Source: Sodalis ligni
GTDB lineage: Bacteria > Pseudomonadota > Gammaproteobacteria > Enterobacterales > Enterobacteriaceae
Direction of reading: 5' to 3'
DNA: 64,000 nucleotides
Assembly (NCBI RefSeq): GCF_016865525.2
Contig: NZ_CP075169.1
Coordinates: 1,922,337 to 1,986,336 of the forward strand
The notes beneath the pieces are model-generated. The model did no database searches. It was given only the letters and a program-made list of their open reading frames with translations, and had not been told where the DNA came from. The position numbers were made by a program, and so were the translations under genes. Below, piece after piece: positions 8,747-19,286 of this stretch; position 1 is the stretch's first letter, and every line of letters begins with the position of its first letter.

Positions 8747-9262
8747 ATGCCAGCAAGAATGGACGTTATGGTGGGGGATATTACCGAATTGTCCGCCGAC
8801 GCTATCGTTAATGCCGCCAACAGCGCGCTGATGGGCGGCGGCGGGGTGGACGGGGCGATACATCGGGCGGCGGGGCCCGTGCTGGCGCAGGCCTGCGCCG
8901 AAATTCGCCGGCGGCAGGGAGGATGCCCGGTTGGCACCGCGGTACTGACCGTCGGGGGAAATTTACCCGCCGGGGCCGTGATCCATACCGTCGGACCGGT
9001 CTGGCACGGCGGCGGCAGTAATGAAGCGGAGCTGCTGCGGCAGGCCTATCGCAGCAGCCTGGCCATCGCCCGCGATAAACAAATGCACCTGGTGGCTTTC
9101 CCGAATATCAGTACCGGCGTCTACGGTTTCCCCAAAGAGCTGGCCGCCGATATCGCTATCGCCGCGGTGGGTGAATTCCTGGCGCGGTACAGCTGGCCGG
9201 AAAGGGTTATTTTTGTCTGCTTTGACCGGGAAAATGCCCGGCTCTACCAAGCCAGGTTGTGA
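8747..9262 (+). CDS. ymdB: O-acetyl-ADP-ribose deacetylase / macrodomain protein YmdB
   Basis: A 171-aa macrodomain that hydrolyses O-acetyl-ADP-ribose and, in E. coli, also modulates RNase III. Motifs: [35 protein letters not shown] (ADP-ribose loop) and the second loop ISTGVYGFP. An upstream in-frame ATG at 8486 would add 87 residues with no homology. The ATG at 8747, preceded by AGGGGGAT, gives the normal family length and the expected N-terminus [13 protein letters not shown]. In E. coli ymdB is followed by clsC and opgC before opgGH; here opgG follows directly. Confidence 0.9.
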   Translation: MPARMDVMVGDITELSADAIVNAANSALMGGGGVDGAIHRAAGPVLAQACAEIRRRQGGCPVGTAVLTVGGNLPAGAVIHTVGPVWHGGGSNEAELLRQAYRSSLAIARDKQMHLVAFPNISTGVYGFPKELAADIAIAAVGEFLARYSWPERVIFVCFDRENARLYQARL

Positions 9263-9281
9263 CGGTCCCACCGATGTAAAT

Positions 9282-9330
9282 CGCCGCCGGGGATAATTGA
9301 CAACCATGGTTTTTCCGGATGTCGGCGGCG
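9282..9330 (+). terminator. Probable ymdB terminator
   Basis: CGCCGCCG (9282-9289) pairs with CGGCGGCG (9323-9330), followed by CTATTTTT. The 33-nt loop itself contains the palindrome AACCATGGTT. Position 20 bp after the ymdB stop supports a terminator role. Confidence 0.45.
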
Positions 9331-9783
9331 CTATTTTTGAATCTGCGCTTATTTGCGCGCATACTCTTTTGCGCCTGAGATTATTATAAATCGGCCTGCC
9401 GACTGGAGGATGGGAACGATTATAATGTAATAAGATTTTTCCTATAATCGCCGTTAATTAATTTTGGCGCACGATTTGTTTCGGCCGTCCTGACGGGTCC
9501 GCCGGCCTGTGGCACGGCAAAATGGCCGTCGCGGGGTCTTTTAACCCGGCTTTTATAATAACTTCCTGCTTAATGTTAAAAATGATTAACCCCCCGTGGA
9601 TGGCTCAGGTAAAATCAGCGGGCGGTTCTGATTGTTGGAATGTGCTGTTTTAGACTATCTTTTACCGGTAGATGCGCTTGTTTTCTGATCGTTGATTAAA
9701 CACTGTGCCGGTAAGAATATTGTGAGGAACCATCGTTGTATCACGCTGTCGGAAAAGTGATTTATCAATTAAAATTGCTTTAA
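9331..9783. other. Upstream region of opgGH
   Basis: A 453-bp AT-rich non-coding stretch before opgG. It contains several TATAAT-like hexamers (for example around 9420 and 9440) but no promoter pair I would defend. It contains no ORF, repeat or recognisable operator. It probably carries the opgGH promoter and a long leader. Confidence 0.4.
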
Positions 9784-11381
9784 ATGATCAAGAGCACACG
9801 CATAGGGGGGGATGTGCCAACTAATAAATTTTTCGTCAAGTTACCCAAAGCGAGTCTCCGTTTGCTGGGAGCGACGTTATTGTTATCGTTATACGCTTTG
9901 CCTTCATGGGCATTTTCTATTGACGATGTGGCTAAACAAGCGCAGGAACTGGCCGGTAAAGGTTACGAGGCGCCCAAAAGCAATTTGCCTTCGCAATTTC
10001 GCGAAATGAAATTTGCCGATTATCAGCAAATTCAATTCAATCATGATAAGGCATACTGGCACGATCAGCCTACCCCTTCAAACTGGAGTTCTATCATCAG
10101 GGGATGTATTTCGACACGCCGGTGAGAATCAATGAAGTCACCAGCTCCGCCGTGACTGAAATCAAATATTCGCCGGATCTGTTCACTTTTGGTTCGGTCA
10201 ACCACGATCCCGATTTGGTCAAGAATCTCGGCTTCGCCGGTTTTAAAATCCTTTATCCCATCAATAAAGCTGATAAGAGCGACGAAATCGTCAGTATGCT
10301 GGGAGCCAGTTATTTTCGGGTGATTGGCAAGGGACAGGTATACGGCCTTTCCGCACGCGGTCTGGCTATTGATACCGCCTTGCCGTCCGGGGAAGAGTTC
10401 CCGCGTTTTCGCGAATTCTGGATTGAGCGGCCGCAGCAGAACGACAAGCATCTGGTGCTGTATGCGCTGCTCGACTCGCCGCGGGCCACCGGCGCTTATC
10501 GCTTTGTCATCTATCCGGGGCGTGATACCAGCGTGGACGTGCAGGCCAGGGTATTCCTGCGCGATAAAGTGGGCAAACTGGGTCTTGCGCCATTAACCAG
10601 CATGTATTTGTTCGGCCCTAACCAGCCTTCCACCACCATGAACTTCCGCCCGGCGCTGCATGATTCCGACGGACTTTCGATCCATGCCGGCAACGGCGAG
10701 TGGATTTGGCGTCCGCTGAATAATCCCAAGCATCTTTCCGTCAGTACCTTCCAGGTGGAAAACCCCCGCGGTTTCGGTTTGCTGCAGCGCGGCCGGTCGT
10801 TCTCCCAATACCAGGATCTGGACGACCGCTATGATTTGAGGCCCAGCGCCTGGATTGAACCCAAGGGCGATTGGGGTAAAGGCCATGTTGAACTGGTGGA
10901 GATACCCACCGCCGATGAAACCAACGACAATATCGTGGCGTTCTGGACGCCGGAAAAACTTCCGGATACCGGTAAACCTTTCGACCTCGCTTACCGGCTG
11001 CACTTTACCCGCGATGAAGACAAAATACATTCACCGGAATTTGCCTACGTTCAGCAGACATTGCGCTCCGCCGGAGATGTAAAGCAGTCCAATCTTATTC
11101 GCCAGCCGGACGGCACTACCGCCTTCGTGGTGGATTTCGTCGGACCGTCCCTGAAGGCGCTTGACGAGAATACGCCGGTGGCTTCCCAGTTGAGCGTTGG
11201 CAATAATGCCGACGTGGTGGAAAACAATGTCCGCTATAATCCGGTAACGCATGGCTGGCGTCTGACGCTGCGTTTGCGCGTGAAAGATGAAAAGCAGCCT
11301 ACCGAAATGCGCGCCGCGCTGACCAGCGGCGACAAGACATTGACTGAAACCTGGAGCTATCTGCTACCTGCCAATGAATAA
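9784..11381 (+). pseudogene. opgG: opgG (mdoG), periplasmic glucan biosynthesis protein, frameshifted
   Basis: OpgG is a periplasmic protein needed for synthesis of osmoregulated periplasmic glucans with OpgH. The N-terminal part (signal peptide ending SWA, then [11 protein letters not shown] and [11 protein letters not shown]) reads in one frame to about 10076; the rest ([12 protein letters not shown] to [11 protein letters not shown]) reads in another frame, open from 10104 to 11381. At 10077-10078 the sequence has CCTTC where CCTTTC would give [11 protein letters not shown] as in E. coli, so one T is missing. As written, translation stops after 113 residues. Start at 9784 gives a long n-region; a GTG at 9814 after a G-rich run is an alternative. 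The stop overlaps opgH by 8 bp. It could be a true mutation or a sequencing error. Confidence 0.88.
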
Positions 11382-13890
11382 ATCAACCGAACCCAGCCTC
11401 GATTATATCGAGGCTTTACCTCTCTCTCCCGAGCAGAAGAGTTCGCTGCGCGCCAAGTTGCCGGGGGAGGGCAGTTCGTCCCTTGCATCGTTGCATGCCG
11501 ATATCGGCAGCATCACGCCCGGCACGACGCCCAATGAAGACAATGCCGCCTTGGATTCGGTGAAGTCGCGGTTGAACATGGCCTGGCCGGTCACCGAAAC
11601 CTGCAAGGAGCTGCTGGTGGAGGATGGCCTCGGCCGTACAGCCATCAAGGCGATGCCCACCATTACCCGTACGCCGATGTTTCCGGAGCCCTGGCTGACC
11701 AACCCCGTTTCCCGTTACTGGAATGCGTTGCGCGGTCATACCCCCCCCCCGCGCCATAAGGGGGAAGCGGCCGCGGGGGAGGACGGCAACTGGCGTGGGG
11801 GGGGACCCATGCGCCGGTACGTTTTGTTGATTCTGACGCTGCTTAAAACCGCCGTTGCCACCTGGTATATGAAGACCATCCTGCCATACCAGGGCTGGGC
11901 GCTGATCGACCCGATGGATATGCTGCATCAGGACTGGCTGCAATCGGTTTTGCAACTCTTGCCCTATGTTTTGCAAAGCGGCATCCTGATTCTGTTCGCC
12001 ATACTGTTTTGCTGGGTTTCGGCCGGGTTCTGGACGGCCCTGATGGGTTTTCTCCAGTTGCTTATCGGCCATGATAAATACAGCATCTCCGCCAGCACCA
12101 CCGGTGATGAACCCCTGAATCCGCAGCACCGCATCGCGCTCATCATGCCCATATGCAATGAGGACGTTGAGCGGGTTTTCGCCGGACTGCGCGCCACCTA
12201 TGAATCGGTGGAAGCCACGGGGCAAATTGAACATTTCGACTTTTACATCCTGAGCGACAGCTATAACGCCGATATCGCCGTGGCCGAGCAAAAGGCCTGG
12301 ATGGAGATCTGCCAGGAAACCGGCGGATGCGGCAGAATTTTTTATCGCCGCCGCCGCCGCCGGGTAAAACGTAAAAGCGGCAATATCGATGATTTCTGCC
12401 GCCGCTGGGGTAAACAGTACAGTTATATGGTGATCCTGGATGCCGACAGCGTCATGAGCGGCTTTTGCCTCACCAACCTGGTCCGGCTCATGGAAGCCAA
12501 CCCCACCGCCGGAATTATCCAGAGCGCGCCGAAGGCCTCCGGCATGGATACGCTTTATGCCCGCTGCCAACAGTTCGCCACCCGCGTCTACGGACCCCTG
12601 TTTACCGCCGGTCTGCATTACTGGCAATTGGGGGAATCCCATTACTGGGGTCATAACGCCATTATCCGGGTCGATCCCTTTATCAAACACTGCGCCCTGG
12701 CGCCGTTGCCCGGCGATGGTTCATTTGCCGGCTCGATTTTATCCCATGATTTCGTGGAGGCGGCATTAATGCGCCGGGCGGGATGGGGCGTGTGGATAGC
12801 CTATGATTTGCCGGGCAGTTACGAAGAGCTGCCCCCCAATCTGCTGGATGAGCTCAAGCGCGACCGGCGCTGGTGCCAGGGCAATTTAATGAACTTCCGG
12901 CTGTTTCTGGTCAAAGGCATGCATCCGGTGCATCGGGCGGTATTCCTGACGGGGGTCATGTCGTATTTGTCCGCGCCGCTGTGGTTTATGTTCCTGGCCC
13001 TGTCTACCGCACTGCAGGTAGTGCATACCCTGATGGAGCCGCAGTACTTCCTGCAGCCCCGCCAGCTCTTTCCCGTTTGGCCGCAATGGCGGCCGGAGCT
13101 GGCGGTGGCGCTGTTCTCCACCACCATGGTATTGCTGTTCTTGCCGAAGTTGCTCAGCGTGATCCTGATTTGTGCCAAAGGGGCGAAACAGTACGGCGGA
13201 GTCGTTATCCTGTTCTGCTCAATGCTGCTGGAGATGCTGTTTTCCGTGCTGCTGGCGCCGGTTCGCATGCTGTTTCATACAATCTTCGTGGTCAGCGCGT
13301 TTCTCGGCTGGTCGGTTCAATGGAATTCGCCGCAGCGGGATGACGACGCGACGCCCTGGGGCGAATCTTTCACGCGCCACGGTTCGCAAATGCTGCTGGG
13401 GCTGGTCTGGGCCGGCGGCATGGCCTGGCTGGATCTGCGTTTCCTGTGGTGGCTGTCGCCTATCGTCTTTTCGTTAATCCTTTCGCCGATGGTGTCGGTT
13501 TTCTCCAGTCGTGCCAATCTCGGGTTGGCCTGCAAACGCGTCAGCCTGTTCTTGATTCCTGAAGAGTACTCACCGCCGAAAGAGCTGGTGGATACGGAGA
13601 ACTATTTGCAGCGCAATCGGGCGCGGGCGCTGTTGGACGGGTTCCGCCATGCGGTTATGGATCCGGCCTATAATGCCCTGGCCACCGGCATGGCCACCGC
13701 GCGCCACGGTGTCAGCCAGGCTATCGAGGTCAATCGCGAAGAGCACATTCAGGCGGCGCTGCAACGCGGCCCGCGTGGCCTGACTCCTCCTGACCGGCTA
13801 TCTATTTTAAGCGATCCGGTTATCCTCTCCCGTCTGCACCTGCGGTTATGGTCTCAGCCGCAGGCCTGGCCGGCCTGGGATAAAAAATAG
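11374..13890 (+). CDS. opgH: Glucan glucosyltransferase OpgH (MdoH)
   Basis: Inner-membrane GT2-family glucosyltransferase that makes the beta-1,2-glucan backbone of periplasmic glucans from UDP-glucose; in E. coli it also inhibits FtsZ in rich medium. 838 aa, close to the 847 aa of E. coli. Long cytoplasmic N-terminus, transmembrane helices around residues 148-230, catalytic domain with D-x-D (DADSVMSG, near 356) and the RDRRWCQGN motif (near 500), then several helices. The 8-bp overlap with opgG indicates translational coupling. If the opgG frameshift is real, OpgH may be poorly translated and the pathway inactive. Confidence 0.95.
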   Translation: MNKSTEPSLDYIEALPLSPEQKSSLRAKLPGEGSSSLASLHADIGSITPGTTPNEDNAALDSVKSRLNMAWPVTETCKELLVEDGLGRTAIKAMPTITRTPMFPEPWLTNPVSRYWNALRGHTPPPRHKGEAAAGEDGNWRGGGPMRRYVLLILTLLKTAVATWYMKTILPYQGWALIDPMDMLHQDWLQSVLQLLPYVLQSGILILFAILFCWVSAGFWTALMGFLQLLIGHDKYSISASTTGDEPLNPQHRIALIMPICNEDVERVFAGLRATYESVEATGQIEHFDFYILSDSYNADIAVAEQKAWMEICQETGGCGRIFYRRRRRRVKRKSGNIDDFCRRWGKQYSYMVILDADSVMSGFCLTNLVRLMEANPTAGIIQSAPKASGMDTLYARCQQFATRVYGPLFTAGLHYWQLGESHYWGHNAIIRVDPFIKHCALAPLPGDGSFAGSILSHDFVEAALMRRAGWGVWIAYDLPGSYEELPPNLLDELKRDRRWCQGNLMNFRLFLVKGMHPVHRAVFLTGVMSYLSAPLWFMFLALSTALQVVHTLMEPQYFLQPRQLFPVWPQWRPELAVALFSTTMVLLFLPKLLSVILICAKGAKQYGGVVILFCSMLLEMLFSVLLAPVRMLFHTIFVVSAFLGWSVQWNSPQRDDDATPWGESFTRHGSQMLLGLVWAGGMAWLDLRFLWWLSPIVFSLILSPMVSVFSSRANLGLACKRVSLFLIPEEYSPPKELVDTENYLQRNRARALLDGFRHAVMDPAYNALATGMATARHGVSQAIEVNREEHIQAALQRGPRGLTPPDRLSILSDPVILSRLHLRLWSQPQAWPAWDKK

Positions 13891-13904
13891 CCGATGGCTG
13901 TCTG

Positions 13905-13924
13905 AACCACCCGCAAAGGTGGTT
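13905..13924 (+). terminator. opgH terminator (first copy)
   Basis: AACCACC (13905-13911), loop CGCAAA, GGTGGTT (13918-13924), then T and a mixed tail. It lies 15 bp after the opgH stop. The 17-bp string from 13900 to 13916 recurs exactly at 14084-14100. Confidence 0.55.
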
Positions 13925-14083
13925 TGAGCTTGTTGATAAAGTGTTCGGTCGGGGCAGGCTGCCAGATCGTAAACACGCCGTGAATACATCCCTGTAGGCT
14001 CGATCCGCGCCATCCATGGCGCGGACGGTTTACTCTTCTGGCAACCTGCCCAGCCTTATTGACTTCGAGTGCCTTTGTCAGCA
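13917..14083. repeat. Palindromic element bracketed by duplicated terminator arms
   Basis: The 167-bp segment between two identical 17-bp strings (GTCTGAACCACCCGCAA at 13900-13916 and 14084-14100) contains a perfect hairpin, CCGCGCCAT/ATGGCGCGG at 14005-14024 with a 2-nt loop, preceded by a string, gaatacatccctgtaggctc, that I associate with dispersed intergenic repeats of enterobacteria. It has no ORF with support. A dispersed REP/MITE-like element is the most likely reading. Confidence 0.4.
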
Positions 14084-14088
14084 GTCTG

Positions 14089-14114
14089 AACCACCCGCAA
14101 GGGTGGTTTTGTTT
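14089..14114 (+). terminator. Second terminator copy
   Basis: AACCACCC (14089-14096), loop GCAA, GGGTGGTT (14101-14108) and tail TTGTTTA. A stronger version of the hairpin at 13905. It lies just beyond the 3' end of the leftward rhaQ gene and would stop rightward transcription entering that operon. Confidence 0.55.
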
Positions 14115-14139
14115 ATTGGTGTGTATTGCGAGGCATCCC

Positions 14140-15156
14140 TCAGGATGCTCTCTTTTTGCGCGCCAGAAAACGCTGCGTCAGTATGGGCAGCGATATTACC
14201 GTGATAAGCATCGCGCCGACAATAATCGACATCACAATGCCCGGCACGTTCAGCAGGCTCAGTCCAAAGGTGACCAACCCCATCAGGAACGCCGCGATAA
14301 TCACGCCGGTCATGCTGCCGGATCCCCCCAGGACATTCACCCCGCCTAAAACCACCATGGTTATCACGCTGAGTTCCCAGCCCAGCGCCAGGGTGGGACG
14401 GGTGCTGCCCAGGCGCGAGGTCAGCAATACCGCCGCCAGACCCGACATGACGCCCACCATAATGAACAAGATCAGGTTATGGCGTTTCACGTTGATGCCG
14501 GAATAATAGGCGGCGACGGGATTGTTGCCGATGGCGTAGGTCCGCCGGCCAAAATTGGTTTTATGCAGCAAAAAGTAAAACAGGACGGCCAATAGGATGA
14601 ATAGGGCGAATTCGAACGACAGGGCGCCGAAGACATACCCTTGGCCGAAGAAGGCGAAGCTGGCCGGGTAATGGTTGATGGATTGATCCCCCAGCAGCAC
14701 ATAGGTGATGCCCCGGAACAGGCTCATGGTACCGATGGTGATCACGATGGAAGATAAATTCAACCGGGTCACCAGCAAGCCGTTGATCAGGCCGCACAGC
14801 AGGCCGACCCCCAGTCCGACGCAGACCAATACCGGGGTTCCCATCCCGGCCTGGGCGCAAAAGCCCATGATGGTTGAGCTCAGCGCCATGGTGGAAGCCA
14901 CTGACAGGTCTATTTCCCGGGCGATAATCAGCATCGCCATCGGTAACACTATCATGGCCTTCTCGGTGAAATTAAAGGTCGCGTCCGACAGGTTCCAGAG
15001 ATTTAAAAAATAGGGCGAAGCCGTGGCGTTAACGGCAAACACCACCACGGTCACCGCCAGTAAAAAACCTTCCCAGCACAGCAGGCGCCGAGGCCAGGGG
15101 ATGTTATGCAGCGGAACCGGCTCCGGATGCGAGTGAGAAAGCAGTGTCTTGTTCAT
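14140..15156 (-). CDS. rhaQ: Sugar ABC transporter permease RhaQ-like
   Basis: Inner-membrane permease of the ribose/rhamnose/AI-2 class (BPD_transp_2 family), with about 8-10 hydrophobic segments and the conserved stretch AREIDLSVASTMALSS and, later, TYAIGNNPVAAYYSGINV. The ATG at 15156 is preferred over an upstream in-frame ATG at 15201: it has GTGAGAGATT upstream and lies 10 bp after the stop of the preceding permease. It is the last gene of a four-gene operon with a binding protein and ATPase that look like Rhizobium RhaS/RhaT. It appears intact although two upstream partner genes are frameshifted. Rhamnose is the best guess for the substrate; no rhamnose catabolic gene is in the window. 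Confidence 0.75.
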   Translation of the reverse strand: MNKTLLSHSHPEPVPLHNIPWPRRLLCWEGFLLAVTVVVFAVNATASPYFLNLWNLSDATFNFTEKAMIVLPMAMLIIAREIDLSVASTMALSSTIMGFCAQAGMGTPVLVCVGLGVGLLCGLINGLLVTRLNLSSIVITIGTMSLFRGITYVLLGDQSINHYPASFAFFGQGYVFGALSFEFALFILLAVLFYFLLHKTNFGRRTYAIGNNPVAAYYSGINVKRHNLILFIMVGVMSGLAAVLLTSRLGSTRPTLALGWELSVITMVVLGGVNVLGGSGSMTGVIIAAFLMGLVTFGLSLLNVPGIVMSIIVGAMLITVISLPILTQRFLARKKRAS

Positions 15157-15166
15157 AGTGAATCTC

Positions 15167-16163
15167 TCACTTTTGTCGGGGCTGATTGGCAAGGACGGCA
15201 TTATGCAGAATCAGGCGGCCCTTACGTTTGTTCGAGCGTTCGTTCAGGATGACGGCAATAACAATGACACCGCCGGATATCGCCATCTGCCAGAATGGCG
15301 ATACTTCAATCACCGGCAGGGCATTATTGATAACCCCTAAAAACAACGCGCCCAGCAGGCAGCCGGACACCGATCCGATCCCGCCCATGGTACTGATGCC
15401 GCCTATCACGCAGGCAGCAATAATCTGCAATTCAAAACCATTGGCGACGTCGACGTAGGCTACCGCAAACCGCGAAATCCATAGATACCCGCAAAATCCC
15501 GCCAGCGTTCCGGACAGGCAGAAACTGATAAACTGCATCTTGCCGGCATTGATCCCGGTGTAATAAGCCGCGGTGGCATTGCCGCCGGCGGTAAAAAGCG
15601 CCCGGCCGGTGCGGCTGTAGCGCATGAAATAACCCCACCGCCAGTAGCGCCGCGATGGCGCTCCAGCCCAGCAGCGGTAAATGCAGAAACTCGCTGCGCG
15701 GCAAGCCGAGGAATGGCGCGCTCATCTGATGGGCGTTAATCCAGCCGCCGCGGGACAGCAAAAAGATGATGCCGCGATAAATGCTCATGGTGCCGAGGGT
15801 TACCACGATAGAAGGGATGCCCATCTTCCAGACCAGCAAACCGTTAATGGCGCCCATCAGCAACCCCATGACGGTGGCGATGACCACCAAAAGCCCGATG
15901 GAGAGATCGGGATGATGGAAATTCAACAGCGCCACTATCATGCCGGTCAGCGCCAGATTGGCGGCCATGGATAAATCAATGCCCTTGGTCAGCAACACCA
16001 TCATTTGGCCCAGGGCCAGGATGATGAGAATCGAGGTATCATTAAAGGTTTCCAGCAGGTTTTCCACGCCTATAAATTCCGGCGAGCGGCTGCCGACCCC
16101 CAGCACCATCAGTATGATAACCAGCCCCAGCAGAATTTCGCGGTGTTTGAGTAAGGTTTTCAT
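15167..16163 (-). pseudogene. rhaP: Sugar ABC transporter permease RhaP-like, frameshifted
   Basis: First permease of the rhaSTPQ-type importer. The N-terminal part (MKTLLKHREILLGLV, then LTKGIDLSMAANLALTG) reads in one frame from 16163; the C-terminal part (MRYSRTGRALFTAGGNATAAYY to the end) reads in another frame, open from 15625. The break is at the C run 15633-15636: removing one base gives AVGYFMRYSRTGR, joining both halves in the family order. So there is a +1 insertion in a four-base homopolymer. As written, the ORF continues into an arginine-rich nonsense frame. The start follows the rhaT stop by 2 bp. Confidence 0.8.
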
Positions 16164-16165
16164 CT

Positions 16166-17676
16166 TTATGCCACCTCCGCGCCGGCGCCGCTGGCCGCGC
16201 TGACGATCATTTCCGCCGTTGCCGCGCCGGCGTTGAATTCCGCCGCCATCAACCCTTCATGCATAACGATAATGCGATGGGACATGCCCATCACTTCGGG
16301 CAGCTCGGATGACACCATAATCACCGCCAGTCCCTGTCCCACCAGTTCGGACATGAATTGGTGTACAGCCGCTTTGGAGCCGATATCGATGCCCTTGGTA
16401 GGTTCATCCAAAATAATGATCTGGGGTTGAGTCGCCAGCCATTTGCCGATGACCACCTTTTGCTGGTTGCCGCCGGACAATGTAGCCACCTGCTGGCGCC
16501 AGCTAAAGGCTTTTACCTGCAGGCGGTTGGCGTAATTATCCGCCAGGGCCCACTCCTTTTCCTCATTAAGGATGCCGTGCGGATTGAGATGGCTCAGCTG
16601 CGGCAGGCTGATATTCTGATAAATGGGCAAATCAATAATGGTGCCCTGGCTTTGGCGCTCTTCCGGCACGTAAACGATTCCGGCACGGATAGCTGCCGCG
16701 GGGTTGGCAAAATGCCGGGCCCTGCCGCCGACGATAATCTGCCCGCCGCTGGGTTGGGTTACGCCGAACAGGGCTTTCATCAGCTCCGTCCGTCCCGCCC
16801 CCACCAGACCGTAAAAACCGAGGATTTCTCCTTTGCGCAACGAGAAATCAATGCCGGAAAACTCGGTGGGATGGCTCAGATTTTTCACCGCAAGCACGGT
16901 ATCACCGGGCAGGCCGGACTTTTTGGGATAAACCTGGCTGATTTCGCGGCCGACCATCATGGTGACCATCCTGGCCTCGGTGATATCGCCCATTTGGCCC
17001 GAACCCACGTAGCTGCCGTCGCGCAGTACCGTGTAATAATCCGCGATGGCAAAATCTCGTCGAACTTATGGGAAATAAACAGGATAGCTTTATTTTCCTG
17101 CTTCAAACGTTCGACTATCTGATAGAACTCGATAATTTCATGCTGGGATAACGCCGCGGTCGGCTCGTCGAGAATCACCACCTGTGCGTTGAACGATAGC
17201 GCCCGGGCGATTGCCACCATATGCCGCTGGGCGATGCTCAGCTCTTTCAAAACGGCGTAGGGATCGATCTGCACCTCCAGCCGCGCCAGAATTTCCCGTG
17301 ATTGTTTGTGCATGGCGGGCCAGTTCAGGCGTTTAAGCCAACCGCTGTAAAGATAGTGCCCGGCAAAGATATTCTCCGTTACCGTCAGCTCGTCGAATAG
17401 CACGGTTTCCTGATGGATGGCGGTGATGCCGATTTTGTGGGCGGCCTCCGGATTCACCAGTTTGATGGGGATTTTTTTATATTCTATCGTGCCTTCTTCC
17501 GGCTGATAGATGCCGGTCATCACCTTGACCAGCGTTGATTTCCCGGCGCCATTCTCGCCTACCAGCGCCGTGACTTTGCCCGGATAGAGATCGATATGGA
17601 CATTTTCCAGCGCCCGCACGCCGGGAAATACTTTCGTGATCCCTTTCAATGATAATAAAGGTATGGCGTCGGTCAT
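16166..17676 (-). pseudogene. rhaT: Sugar ABC transporter ATPase RhaT-like (two ABC domains), frameshifted
   Basis: ATP-binding subunit with two fused ABC domains, as in RbsA/XylG/RhaT. Domain 1: Walker A GENGAGKST, Walker B VVILDEPTAALS. Domain 2: degenerate Walker A GLVGAGRTE, signature LSGGNQQK, Walker B IIILDEPTKGID. The two domains lie in different frames. At the A run 17051-17054 one base is missing; restoring it gives KFDEIFAIADYYTVLRDGS, the expected link. The start at 17676 has GGAGGG five bases upstream, better than the in-frame ATG at 17706. It is flanked by the binding-protein gene (67 bp upstream) and the permease. A truncated product would keep only domain 1. Confidence 0.82.
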
Positions 17677-17743
17677 CACAACCCTCCGCGTTCTATGGCA
17701 AATCATGAAGGCTCACTGTGGGCCGGTGAGCCTGATGAAAGAA

Positions 17744-18736
17744 TCAGAACACTTTGGCGAATTTATCAATGTTAGTGGCGTCATAAATGAAGGGTTTGCC
17801 CATGGCGCCGTTGCCGTCCGCATCAAGCTGGACCTTTCCCAAACGGCCCATGCTGGCCTCTTTGGCGGTGGCCGTGCCTTTCACCAGATCATAGGCGATG
17901 TAGGTTGCCGCATAGCCCAGATCGATGGGATTCCAGATGGCGAAGCTTTTGCTGGCGCCGGACTTCACCGCGCCGGCCATTTCAGAAGGCAACCCCAGGC
18001 CGGTCACATAGACCTTGCCGATTTTGCCTTGGTCTTTGACCGCTTGTGCCGCGGCGACAATACCCACCGAGGAGGGAGAAATGATCACCTTCAGGTTCGG
18101 GTAGGATTTCAGCAGGCCGATGGTTTCGCGGTAGCTTTTATCGGAAAGGTCATCGCCGTAGGCAACCGCAACCAGATTCACCGACGGATATTTCGGCAGC
18201 ACCTTTTTCATTTCCTCAATCCAGATGTTCTGGTTGGTGGACGTCGGCGTGGCGCTTAAAATGGCCGTATCGCCCTTTTGCAGTCCTAGGGCCTTGATGG
18301 CATCGGCGGCCAGCTGGACATTCATCTGGCCGATCAGGTCATTACTGGACGGATTAAGATGGATCTGGCGGCCCGCCTTGGCGACGCCGGAATCCCATGA
18401 CACCACTTTGATGCCGCGCTGCATGGCTTTTTTCAGCACCGGCACCAAGGCATCGGGATCGTTCGCCGACACCGCGATGGCATCCACCCCCTGGGCAATC
18501 AGGCCGTTAAGGACTTCAATCTGCGCTTCGGCGGTGGTGGTGGTGGGGCCGGTATAAATAACCTTAACATCCCCCAATTCTTTGGCCGCCTGCTGCGCGC
18601 CGGTATTTGCCGCTTCGAAGAAACCGTTGCCCAACGATTTTGCCACCAGGGCAATTTTGACTTCGGCCGAGGCCGAGGCGGCCAGCGCCAGGCATGAAGC
18701 CATGAGGGTACAAGTCAGTAGTTGTTTTAATTTCAT
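17744..18736 (-). CDS. rhaS: Sugar ABC transporter periplasmic binding protein RhaS-like
   Basis: A 330-aa periplasmic solute-binding protein (Peripla_BP_4 fold) with a signal peptide (residues 1-24, ending ASASA). Motifs GPTTTTAEAQIEVLNGLI, NDPDALVPVLKKAMQRGIKV, SWDSGV and IWNPIDLGYAATYIAYDL resemble the rhamnose-binding protein RhaS of Rhizobium more than E. coli LsrB or RbsB. First gene of the leftward importer operon. GGAG stands 8 nt before the ATG. It is intact although the ATPase and one permease downstream are frameshifted. Substrate assignment is by family resemblance only; AI-2 or another pentose/deoxyhexose cannot be excluded. Confidence 0.8.
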   Translation of the reverse strand: MKLKQLLTCTLMASCLALAASASAEVKIALVAKSLGNGFFEAANTGAQQAAKELGDVKVIYTGPTTTTAEAQIEVLNGLIAQGVDAIAVSANDPDALVPVLKKAMQRGIKVVSWDSGVAKAGRQIHLNPSSNDLIGQMNVQLAADAIKALGLQKGDTAILSATPTSTNQNIWIEEMKKVLPKYPSVNLVAVAYGDDLSDKSYRETIGLLKSYPNLKVIISPSSVGIVAAAQAVKDQGKIGKVYVTGLGLPSEMAGAVKSGASKSFAIWNPIDLGYAATYIAYDLVKGTATAKEASMGRLGKVQLDADGNGAMGKPFIYDATNIDKFAKVF

Positions 18737-19286
18737 TGTTTGTACTCCACTTAATTAAAGTAATGACAACAAGATGTAGGGTTTTAAAAAAAAACTAAGC
18801 GTATCGGGAATGGGAGTATCGCCAAACACATTGTCCGGAAGAGCCCGGGTAATGGGAAATGATGTGTTGCAAGGACAAGGGGATAATCATAGTCAAAACC
18901 TTCATGGAAGGATGATCACGACTTTAAAACCTTGTTGTCCCAGCCGCCTTTATTATATTGCCAATTCCCGTGAGAAGCTGGCAGTCAGACGAAGGTGGGG
19001 ATGAGAGATATCACAAATCAATAACATTTTTCAGAGGAGCGGATTTTAATCAACGGCTACCGGCCCGCTTTACCGAATCCCCATTGAATACGGCCCGAGC
19101 AATACGCCTTACCGGCTTTGGTGTCGCAAAATGCTGCACCTGTGGGCTAGTCCCGTAAATCAAACGGCGTTACATCAGCGTTTTTAATGTCATGACGCGG
19201 GGAAAAAGAGAAAATGGCGCCGTCAGCATTTAATGTCACTTCCTACAGAGTCGCTGCCGTTAATATTTTGAATCTTTTAGAGAACC
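18737..19286. other. Divergent region upstream of rhaSTPQ
   Basis: A 550-bp gap between leftward rhaS and a rightward membrane-protein gene. Two short rightward ORFs (18810-19004, 18958-19158) overlap each other, have no good ribosome binding site and are unrecognised, so I do not call them. A dyad, acttaattaaagt, lies just upstream of rhaS (around 18750) near the expected promoter. I see no dedicated sugar regulator gene. Confidence 0.35.

Noticed and set aside
11416..12690. 424-aa leftward ORF
   Set aside because: Entirely antisense to opgH, which is a clear full-length gene. Its His/Gly/Gln-rich composition is what antisense of GC-rich coding sequence produces.
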